Source: Pseudomonadota bacterium (lineage in GTDB: Bacteria; Pseudomonadota; Zetaproteobacteria; Mariprofundales; Mariprofundaceae). From it: a stretch of 8,812 bases of DNA. How positions within the stretch are numbered: position 1 is the stretch's first letter; the number at the start of each line of letters is the position of its first letter. This document shows, in pieces, positions 1-5,169 of this stretch. The stretch is from contig NVTQ01000026.1 in assembly GCA_002401635.1 (NCBI GenBank), positions 5,305 to 14,116 of the forward strand, in the 5' to 3' direction. The notes under the pieces were generated by a model. It worked only from the letters and a program-made list of their open reading frames with translations. It was not told the DNA's origin and made no database searches. Made by a program: the position numbers and the translations under genes.

Positions 1-43
1 CGTTGTTTTATAACCACCCTAAAGGTTGAGCATCTGCTTGGGG

Positions 44-59
44 GAGCGAAGCCGAGAGG
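44..59 (+). repeat. Left copy of GIY-YIG-flanking inverted repeat
   Basis: The motif gagcgaagccgagagg lies just upstream of the GIY-YIG frame. It recurs in inverted orientation on the other side of that frame, with 13 of 15 positions identical over 374-388. Its terminal GAGG sits 7 bases before a TTG codon, so it could also serve as the gene's ribosome binding site. The pairing is seen directly; that the two copies form one mobile unit with the nuclease is inference. Confidence 0.5.
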
Positions 60-66
60 TATTTCA

Positions 67-357
67 TTGAACATTCATCAGTATTACGTATACATACTCA
101 GTCATTGGAATCACCAAGTGATATACATCGGTATAACGAATAATTTAACGCGCCGTATATATGAACATCAACATCATCTAGTCAAGGGCTTTACTGATAA
201 ATAGAATGTTAGCAAACTGGTTTATTTTGAAATAAGCAATGATGTTCAGGTAGCAATAACAAGAGAAAAGCAACTAAAGAATTGGCGTAGAGAAAAGAAG
301 AATAAGTTGATTGAATCCTTAAATCCATACTGGAATGATTTAAGCACTCAGTGGTAA
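67..357 (+). pseudogene. GIY-YIG nuclease-like gene interrupted by an in-frame TAG
   Basis: The frame encodes a short single-domain GIY-YIG protein of the YhbQ/UPF0213 (COG2827) type. Visible landmarks are YYVYIL from base 82, YIGITNNL, RRIYEH, LVKGFT, LVYFE, REKQLKNWRRE with the expected metal-binding Glu, and an N-P-W-DL tail near the TAA at 355-357. A TAG at 202-204 replaces the residue after TDK, where relatives usually have an aromatic residue before N-V. It splits the domain after about 45 residues, so the gene is probably dead unless the stop is read through. No ATG precedes the domain; TTG at 67 follows GAGG by 7 bases, and the frame is open back to the window edge, so the start is uncertain. 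Family members are structure-selective or homing-like nucleases; activity here is not expected. Inverted repeats flank it on both sides. Confidence 0.75.
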
Positions 358-370
358 TTCGTGCAGATAA

Positions 371-394
371 GATCCCTCGACTTCGCTCGGGATC
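371..394 (-). repeat. Right copy of GIY-YIG-flanking inverted repeat, with palindromic ends
   Basis: This 24-base stretch begins and ends with the complementary six-base arms gatccc and gggatc. Its reverse complement matches the repeat at 44-59 over gagcgaag-cgag-g. It begins 13 bases after the stop of the broken GIY-YIG gene and ends just before the MITE-like element at 403-541. CTTCGCTCG-type palindromic repeats of this kind are, from general experience, scattered in many bacterial genomes. Copy number in this genome cannot be judged from one window. Confidence 0.5.
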
Positions 395-402
395 TATACC
401 GT

Positions 403-541
403 GAGACCTCTGCACCATGCCCTTTTGGGCTGTATATGCGTTAAAAGAAGGTGTAAAATCCTCATTTGAAGTAGCAAACTGCGGTTTTATTCCTACTTTT
501 GCCTTTACTCGCTCCAAAATGCGCTATGGTGCAGAGGTCTC
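403..541. mobile_element. MITE-like element with IS5-like ends, 139 bp
   Basis: The 18 bases at 401-418 (gtgagacctctgcaccat) recur as a perfect reverse complement at 526-543. With the ends set at GAGACC and GGTCTC, a 5-base direct repeat accgt flanks the element at 398-402 and 542-546, as a target duplication would. The inner 100 bases hold a small GCCC-TTTT-GGGC hairpin at 419-430 and no transposase. GAGACCT-TGCA ends recall those of many IS5-family elements, so this may be an internally deleted derivative moved in trans. The family assignment is from memory and tentative. The outer GT/AC bases also pair, so the exact ends and duplication length are ambiguous. The right copy of accgt overlaps the last base of the VOC gene's stop codon. 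Confidence 0.65.
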
Positions 542-545
542 ACCG

Positions 546-908
546 TTATGGTATTTCACATAATTCTACCGCATTGCCATCTGGATCATGGCAGAATAAC
601 GCCGCACGCCCTGAGCGACTTAACGTATAGGTAATATTTTCTTGGGTCATTTTTTTACAGGTTTGTTGCAAATCATTGACTGCCAAGGCGATATGTCGAT
701 CGCGACCGCCATGTTTGGGCTTAGTACAGTCTTGGTAAGGATTCTGAACACACATCAAGTGTAGTTGCTGGTCTCTGCCTAATTTGTAAAACAACCCTGA
801 AAAATCCAAATCGGGGCGTATATCACGTTTTAAACCCAATATATTCTCATAAAAATAAGCGGATTTCTCTAAGTCGGATATAATCATGCTTACATGCAAT
901 AGGTGCAA
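546..908 (-). CDS. VOC superfamily (glyoxalase/bleomycin-resistance fold) protein
   Basis: The 120-residue product is a single vicinal-oxygen-chelate protein with two beta-alpha-beta modules. The first opens with HVSMIISDLEKSAYFYENILGL at residues 5-26. The second opens with RHIALAVNDL at 71-80 and ends in DPDGNAVELCEI at 108-119. Likely metal ligands are His5, His50, His72 and Glu115, the pattern of metal-dependent members. Glyoxalase I, dioxygenases and fosfomycin-type enzymes share this fold, so the substrate cannot be named. I chose the TTG at 906-908 because AGGAG (915-919, minus strand) lies 6 bases upstream, and starting later would remove His5. The gene diverges from tatA. Its stop codon touches the flanking duplication of the 403-541 element, so that insertion spared the reading frame. 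Probably cytosolic: no signal peptide or membrane segment. Confidence 0.88.
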   Translation of the reverse strand: MHLLHVSMIISDLEKSAYFYENILGLKRDIRPDLDFSGLFYKLGRDQQLHLMCVQNPYQDCTKPKHGGRDRHIALAVNDLQQTCKKMTQENITYTLSRSGRAALFCHDPDGNAVELCEIP

Positions 909-923
909 AATGGACTCCTGTGA

Positions 924-951
924 TTGTGTTATTGGATACCATCGCTATATT
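924..951 (+). promoter_or_regulatory. Candidate sigma-70 promoter for tatABC
   Basis: TTGTGT at 924-929 and TATATT at 946-951 are separated by 16 bases. The -10 matches consensus at 5 of 6 positions, but the -35 only at 3 of 6. It lies in the divergent gap between the VOC gene and tatA and would give a leader of about 55 bases. Offered as the best available match, not as a strong call. Confidence 0.35.
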
Positions 952-1014
952 CATCGTACATTTCAAGCCTGTTTATATGAAAAACTGGGTGAGATAGGGA
1001 TAGATGGAGTATAT

Positions 1015-1206
1015 ATGTTTGGACTTGGCCCGATGGAATTGATTCTTATTCTTGTAATTGTGATTGTCTTGTTTGGGGCAAAGCGTCTGCCAGCAATTGG
1101 TGAAGGTTTGGCAAAAGGTATTCGCAGTTTCCGCTCAAATATTAGTGATCAGGCATCCGATACTGATGATAAGAAAGACGAATCTAAAAAGCATATTACA
1201 CACTAA
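1015..1206 (+). CDS. tatA: Twin-arginine translocase subunit TatA
   Basis: A 63-residue TatA/E-family protein. It polymerises in the inner membrane to form the passage for folded proteins carrying twin-arginine signal peptides. The chain shows the standard plan: a short periplasmic start with MFGLGPMEL, one membrane helix (about residues 6-21), the FGAKRLP hinge at 22-28, an amphipathic helix (IGEGLAKGIRSFR), then a charged tail rich in Asp and Lys. The frame is open further upstream to 886, but those residues overlap the divergent VOC gene and look unlike TatA. The ATG at 1015 has GGAG (1006-1009) 5 bases ahead. It is first of three tat genes, with tatB starting 7 bases after its stop. Gene identity is well supported by motif and neighbours. 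Confidence 0.95.
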   Translation: MFGLGPMELILILVIVIVLFGAKRLPAIGEGLAKGIRSFRSNISDQASDTDDKKDESKKHITH

Positions 1207-1213
1207 TTAGATC

Positions 1214-1489
1214 ATGCCAGATATAGGTTTTTTTGAGCTGTTGGTTGTTGGAGCTATTGCTTTTCTTATTTTAGGTCCTGAGCGCACACCAGAATTTTTC
1301 GCTCAAATTGGGCGCATGGTTCGCCAGGGCAGGGCTTGGATTTCGACAGTAAAACAACAAATTGATGCTGAAACACAGGTGATAAAAGAGCCTATGCAAG
1401 AAGTGCGAGATGTCTTAAGTGATCAACTTGATGATGGTTTGAGCAGCATGACATCCACAAAGAAATCTGATGACACAAAACGAAAATAA
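1214..1489 (+). CDS. tatB: Twin-arginine translocase subunit TatB
   Basis: A 91-residue TatB. It pairs with TatC to form the receptor that binds the twin-arginine signal before TatA is recruited. The N-terminus MPDIGFFELLVVGAIAFLILGPERTPE carries the conserved Glu8 in the membrane helix and the Gly-Pro-Glu-Arg hinge at 21-24. A Thr stands where most relatives have Leu in GPERLP. A long charged amphipathic and probably coiled region (residues 26-75) and a polar Lys/Asp tail follow. No strong Shine-Dalgarno precedes the ATG, so coupling to tatA, whose stop is 7 bases upstream, is likely. Its last 20 bases overlap the start of tatC in another frame. Middle position in the operon and the longer amphipathic region separate it from TatA. 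Confidence 0.93.
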   Translation: MPDIGFFELLVVGAIAFLILGPERTPEFFAQIGRMVRQGRAWISTVKQQIDAETQVIKEPMQEVRDVLSDQLDDGLSSMTSTKKSDDTKRK

Positions 1490-2228
1490 CACCCCGCCAA
1501 CCATTCTTTCACATTTGCATGAGTTAAAAAAGCGCTTTAAAATCGCTGTGATTGCGTATGTTATTGGTGTGTTTGTATTGATGAATTTTTCCAGTGCGAT
1601 TTTTGAATTTATGGCAATACCATTACGTGCCGCATTGCCGCCTGATACACCGTTGATTTTTTTGAATGCGCCTGATGTATTTTTTACCTATTTAAAAATA
1701 GCCTTGATATTGAGCTTGTTTGTGACTGCGCCGATTACCTTTTATCAGGCTTGGGCATTTATTGCGCCAGGGCTGTATAAACATGAAAAGAAAGCATTTA
1801 TGGGCTTTTTTATTGCCAGCTTATTTTTATTGTTCACGGGCGGAGCTTTTGCATTTTATGCGGTTTTTCCTGTTATTTTTGAATTTTTCTTGGGGTTTTC
1901 AACCGAAACGATTCAGGCGATGCCTGCGATCAAAGAATATTTATCATTGGTTTTGAAGCTGTTGTTTGCTTTTGGCATTAGCTTTCAAGTGCCGATTGTG
2001 GTGATTGTGCTTGTGAAGTTCGGTATTGTAGATATTGAAGAGATGACTGCCAAACGCCGTTATGTGATTGTTTGGGCGTTTATTTTTTCAGCGGTTTTAA
2101 CACCGCCCGATATTATTTCACAAACGCTGTTGGCTGTTCCGATGTATGTGTTATTTGAAGCGGGTATTTTTATCGCAAGGCGTTTGGAGAAAACTGCGTC
2201 TACAGATGAGAAGGATGATTCAGGTTAG
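1470..2228 (+). CDS. tatC: Sec-independent protein translocase TatC
   Basis: A 252-residue polytopic inner-membrane protein, the core signal-peptide receptor of the Tat system. Six membrane helices are visible (about 23-43, 72-96, 111-137, 158-183, 196-210, 216-236). Family landmarks include SHLHELKKR at 14-22 with the N-terminal Glu18, F-YQAWAFIAPGLYKHEKK at 91-108 with Glu106, a conserved Pro in AVFPV, and LTPPDIISQTLLAVPMYVLFE at 210-230, which is very close to gammaproteobacterial TatC. In the fourth helix the usual Phe-Glu-x-Pro reads Phe-Gln-Val-Pro, with Gln173 in place of the commonly conserved buried Glu. The ATG overlaps tatB by 20 bases and has only a weak AAAGAAA upstream, so translational coupling is likely. 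The stop overlaps the convergent peptidase gene by 4 bases. No tatD follows. Confidence 0.97.
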   Translation: MTQNENNTPPTILSHLHELKKRFKIAVIAYVIGVFVLMNFSSAIFEFMAIPLRAALPPDTPLIFLNAPDVFFTYLKIALILSLFVTAPITFYQAWAFIAPGLYKHEKKAFMGFFIASLFLLFTGGAFAFYAVFPVIFEFFLGFSTETIQAMPAIKEYLSLVLKLLFAFGISFQVPIVVIVLVKFGIVDIEEMTAKRRYVIVWAFIFSAVLTPPDIISQTLLAVPMYVLFEAGIFIARRLEKTASTDEKDDSG

Positions 2229-3370
2229 GTTATTTCTAGCTTTCTAGGATGCTTGGTTAAATTGTCGCAGCCATGCTCACGAACAACAACCATATCTTCA
2301 AGCCGTATACCACCTATATTGGGATAATACAGACCAGGCTCTACTGTTACGACCTGATTGCTTTGTAAAACATCATCGCGCACCGAAATGCGTGGAGATT
2401 CGTGAATTTCTAAACCTACACCATGACCTGTGCCATGAAAGAAGCCTGTTTGTTTGCCACCTTTAAGCCCTGTTTTAAAGCCTTGTTTGTCAAAGTGTTC
2501 AAGAATGGCGCGATGAATTCTTTCACCATGCACGCCATTTGCCACGCTATTCAAACCAATATCCTGACCTTCACGTACGGTTTGGTACATTTTCTTTAAT
2601 GTTGCAGGCGCTTTGCCTTTGACATACGTGCGTGTCATATCTCCCCAATAACCAGAGTCCAGCAAACGCGGGAAAATATCAATAATGATGGATTGCTGGG
2701 CGCGTATAAATCCAGAGCCAATATTGTGTGGGTCGGCACCTTCTTTGCCACAGGCAACAATGGTATGGGCAGGCATTGCGCCTTGAGAAATAAGGAAGGT
2801 TTCAATGGCGGCACGCACATGTTTGGACTTTACTTTTGTTTTGGCATCGTCGGGGTGACGCAAGATGTTGTCATTGCCAATACTACAAGCTGCAAGGAAA
2901 TTTTCAGCCTGCATCATAGAACGTTTGGTTAGGCGTTCGGCACGTGCCAATTGTTTTATTTCAGCATCACTTTTTATGGCGCGTTGAGGGAATAAAGAAC
3001 CTTGTTGGGCGGTGATTTGAAACCCCAAGGCACGCAATTGTTCTGCATACATCAAAGGGAATTGACCAGGAACGGTAAGTTTTTTGATATGATGCTCTTT
3101 CAGAAAAGCCGCAGCGGCACTGGCCAACCCAGATGCCCAGCCCAATACCTCGGCTTTTTCCCGCCAAATACTATCCAGATGAATGTGATGAAAGCCTGAT
3201 TGTTTTTTGGCACGATCGACTTCTAAGGGCGAAAACAACCCATGCCACTGGCTGCCTTTTTCACTTTCTATACCAATAGCAATAAATGCATCGGGAACAA
3301 ACATGCGTGATATATAAAGCATATCTGCATCGTGTTCAGAAGCTGAAATAATCAGTTGGGCTGTGGTCAT
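2225..3370 (-). CDS. M24-family Xaa-Pro peptidase (PepP/PepQ type)
   Basis: A 381-residue cytosolic metallopeptidase of the pita-bread fold, expected to cleave next to proline at a peptide N-terminus or in dipeptides. Residues 1-125 form a divergent creatinase-like N-terminal domain; 133-378 are the catalytic domain. All five metal ligands are visible: Asp231 in IIIDIFPR, Asp244 in GYWGDMTRT, His316 in GTGHGVGLEIHE, Glu344 in VEPGLYYP and Glu358 in RLEDMVVV. The first two aspartates are 13 apart rather than the 11 of E. coli PepP, through an Asp-Ile-Phe-Pro-Arg variant. Whether it is an aminopeptidase or a prolidase cannot be settled, so no symbol is given. The ATG at 3368-3370 has AAGGAA about 6 bases upstream. 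It lies 25 bases after the YihY gene on the same strand, so they are probably cotranscribed. Its stop overlaps that of tatC. Confidence 0.9.
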   Translation of the reverse strand: MTTAQLIISASEHDADMLYISRMFVPDAFIAIGIESEKGSQWHGLFSPLEVDRAKKQSGFHHIHLDSIWREKAEVLGWASGLASAAAAFLKEHHIKKLTVPGQFPLMYAEQLRALGFQITAQQGSLFPQRAIKSDAEIKQLARAERLTKRSMMQAENFLAACSIGNDNILRHPDDAKTKVKSKHVRAAIETFLISQGAMPAHTIVACGKEGADPHNIGSGFIRAQQSIIIDIFPRLLDSGYWGDMTRTYVKGKAPATLKKMYQTVREGQDIGLNSVANGVHGERIHRAILEHFDKQGFKTGLKGGKQTGFFHGTGHGVGLEIHESPRISVRDDVLQSNQVVTVEPGLYYPNIGGIRLEDMVVVREHGCDNLTKHPRKLEIT

Positions 3371-3395
3371 GAATGATTCCTTATGTCGCGATTGT

Positions 3396-4739
3396 TTATG
3401 TGGGATTCTGTTCTTTATCGAGCAAGCTTTGCACGTTTACACCCGATAGGTAAGCCTCATGTTCACGCTGCATGCGAAAATATAAGCCGCTCAAGGTGCT
3501 TCCCAGTGGACTATCCTGCCATGCTTGTGGAATTTCCATAGCATTGGGCTGCAAGACATCATGAATATGTTGGAGCGTGAGTGAATTGGCATCCTGTCCA
3601 AGCACCCAAGCGCCGCGAGGGTCATCTGTAACGACTTGTTTGAGCAAGCCTTTCTTGCACAAATGATCCAGCCACTCTTGTAAAATATTGTCTGGAACAT
3701 TTGTTTCTTCAATAAGTTCGCTTAAATGCAAGTTGCGGCCTTGTTGAATGGCTTGTGCGGCACGCATGAGCGTTAAATGAACGAAAAAGTTGCGAATGCC
3801 CGAGCGAACAAGCCACTTATCATGGCGTTGGGATTGTTCGGGGTGTTGCAGGCAAAATGTTACCTCAGCACCGATTAATACCAGCACCCAAACAAGATAT
3901 AACCAAACAAGAAAGACGGGCAATGTACCAAGCGCACCATAAATCTTCTCATAATTGGCAAGTTCCGTGACATAAAATGTAAAACCAAGTTTGGTAAGCT
4001 CAAATAGTGCGCCTGCAACCATGCCGCCAATCAGTGCGTGGCGCATCGGTACGCGTGTATTGGGCAAAGCCATGTACAACGCCGTCATAGCACTGGAAGA
4101 AATAAGCCATGGAATGAGAAAGGGAATATGCCGAATGGCCGAGGCACCCTCTGTAACATTTTGGATGAAGGGTAAAGCGGCAAAGTAAGAGGTGATGCTA
4201 ATCGATGCACCAATCAAAATAGGCGAGAGTGTCAGTAGCGACCAAAAGGTAATGAATTTGGAAAACAATGGGCGTTTTCTTGAGATGCGCCAAATATCGT
4301 TAAAGGCTTCTTCCATGGTGTTCAATAAGGCTGTGGCTGTAATCAGCAAACCAAGAATACCAAAAATAGAGAGTGCGCCAGCTTTGTCGGTGACATTGCC
4401 AAGGTAGTTTTGTACAACCTGCTGACTGGTGGGGATCAGGTATTCTAAAAGCGCATCACGTACATGGCTGGAAATAGTGTCAAAAGCTTGAAAGCTGGTG
4501 AAGACAGAAAACCCAAGCACAACCAAAGGCACGATTGCCAAGAGTGAGGCGTAACCCAGTGCCGACGCGCGCTGGATACACTTGTCTTTGACAAAACGAT
4601 GAATAACCCGTGATGTGAAACGCAAAAGGCTTGCGCCATGCCTTTTTAATGCAGGCAGGCTCGCAATATCAGCTACATCCATATCGATGATTTGTTTAAC
4701 CTGTGTTTTAAGCGTGGAAATAGCGACCTCCTTTGGCAC
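3396..4739 (-). CDS. YihY/BrkB family inner-membrane protein
   Basis: An integral membrane protein of the YihY/BrkB family, once misnamed ribonuclease BN; its molecular role is unsettled. Roughly six hydrophobic helices lie at residues 62-82, 118-140, 163-188, 205-225, 235-257 and 270-295. Landmarks are ASALGYASLLAIVPL, NTMEEAFNDIWRI, ALPNTRVPMRHALIGG and YGALGTLPVFLVWLYL. Residues 310-447 form a soluble tail, with a stretch near 325-375 (LIEETNVPDNILQEWLDHLCKKGLL) that resembles a winged-helix domain. Coordinates use the outermost conventional codon, GTG at 4737-4739, for 447 residues. That GTG has no Shine-Dalgarno, whereas a perfect AAGGAGGT lies inside the frame at 4726-4733, 4 bases before an in-frame ATT at 4719-4721, which would give 441 residues. 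The peptidase gene follows 25 bases after its stop. Confidence 0.9.
   Translation of the reverse strand: MPKEVAISTLKTQVKQIIDMDVADIASLPALKRHGASLLRFTSRVIHRFVKDKCIQRASALGYASLLAIVPLVVLGFSVFTSFQAFDTISSHVRDALLEYLIPTSQQVVQNYLGNVTDKAGALSIFGILGLLITATALLNTMEEAFNDIWRISRKRPLFSKFITFWSLLTLSPILIGASISITSYFAALPFIQNVTEGASAIRHIPFLIPWLISSSAMTALYMALPNTRVPMRHALIGGMVAGALFELTKLGFTFYVTELANYEKIYGALGTLPVFLVWLYLVWVLVLIGAEVTFCLQHPEQSQRHDKWLVRSGIRNFFVHLTLMRAAQAIQQGRNLHLSELIEETNVPDNILQEWLDHLCKKGLLKQVVTDDPRGAWVLGQDANSLTLQHIHDVLQPNAMEIPQAWQDSPLGSTLSGLYFRMQREHEAYLSGVNVQSLLDKEQNPT
4726..4733 (-). promoter_or_regulatory. Perfect Shine-Dalgarno inside the conventional YihY frame
   Basis: On the minus strand this reads AAGGAGGT, fully complementary to the 16S rRNA tail. 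It lies after the GTG at 4737-4739 and 4 bases (5 from GGAGG plus T) before an in-frame ATT at 4719-4721. No ATG, GTG or TTG lies at usable spacing downstream; the next in-frame ATG is at codon 20. It implies initiation at ATT, or an otherwise idle site. Confidence 0.65.
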
Positions 4740-4768
4740 AAGTGGATAGTGCCTAGTTTAGTCGTAGA

Positions 4769-4795
4769 ATCATAGTGATGCTAGGAGTCTGTCGG
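4769..4795 (-). promoter_or_regulatory. Candidate YihY promoter reaching into the MITE-like element
   Basis: On the minus strand CCGACA (4790-4795) and TATGAT (4769-4774) are 15 bases apart. They match -35 and -10 consensus at 4 of 6 and 5 of 6. The -35 half lies inside the inverted end of the 4781-4948 element, so the insertion could have supplied part of the promoter. Spacing is shorter than ideal. Confidence 0.3.
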
Positions 4796-4948
4796 ACTTA
4801 GAGCAATCTGCTGCGAAAAAGTGGATATTGGCTGTTTTTCGCCTTGCATTTCGTTGAATAGCTCTGCTATTCGCCTTGTTATTAAGGAAAAAACCATCTC
4901 AATCCCACGATTTCTCGCTACAATCGTCTAAGTCCGACAGACTCCTAG
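4781..4948. mobile_element. MITE-like palindromic element, 168 bp
   Basis: The 20 bases ctaggagtctgtcggactta at 4781-4800 recur as a perfect reverse complement at 4929-4948. The match continues imperfectly inward (cttaga and related bases). Inside are two further hairpins: GCGAAAAA/TTTTTCGC (4813-4820 with 4835-4842) and GAATAGC-tct-GCTATTC (4856-4872), plus a direct repeat ttcgccttg at 4838-4846 and 4870-4878. There is no coding frame of note. The ends read CTAG on both sides, so a TA or CTAG target duplication is possible but cannot be told from the palindrome itself. It shares no ends with the 403-541 element. Likely a non-autonomous element mobilised in trans; the parent family is not recognised. 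Confidence 0.75.
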
Positions 4949-5078
4949 GACGATGCTTTGATGGGGTATGAGGGAGACATCGGCGATTGTGATTGATGTG
5001 AAATCGACTGTTTTTTGACGGCGTGTTGAATATTTTTATCTACTATGAACAAACAGGATGGATTGCAGCGTCATAATT

Positions 5079-5106
5079 TTGACTTTTGTATGAAAGTGAT
5101 TACAAT
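5079..5106 (+). promoter_or_regulatory. Sigma-70-type promoter of the response-regulator gene
   Basis: TTGACT (5079-5084) and TACAAT (5101-5106) each match consensus at 5 of 6 positions and are 16 bases apart. Transcription would begin near 5113, giving a leader of about 57 bases before the GTG. The remaining bases 4949-5078, after the palindromic element, show a lone TTGACG without a good -10 and no supported gene. Confidence 0.65.
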
Positions 5107-5112
5107 ATCACT
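5095..5112 (+). promoter_or_regulatory. Candidate operator dyad centred on the -10
   Basis: AGTGAT at 5095-5100 and ATCACT at 5107-5112 are perfect inverted arms. Their six-base spacer is exactly the -10 hexamer TACAAT. A dimeric repressor bound here would block the promoter. The binding protein is unknown. Confidence 0.4.
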
Positions 5113-5169
5113 GTTTTCTGTGAGATGATGGTTTGTGTTTGAAACGGATGCCAATGGGGAGATTGAAAC

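Noticed and set aside
12..27. AACC/GGTT hairpin at the window start
   Set aside because: Only four pairs around an eight-base loop with no following T-run, which is expected by chance.
209..517. 102-codon minus-strand frame with a Met-Glu-Arg-Val-Lys-Ala start
   Set aside because: It runs across the MITE-like element, the flanking repeat and the GIY-YIG remnant. No domain is visible and its composition changes abruptly.
886..1014. N-terminal extension of tatA
   Set aside because: It overlaps the VOC start, is Cys-rich and unlike TatA, and the ATG at 1015 has a proper Shine-Dalgarno.
5045..5128. 27-codon small ORF beginning MNKQDGLQRH
   Set aside because: It has no Shine-Dalgarno and overlaps the likely promoter at 5079-5106, so it would not be transcribed from it.
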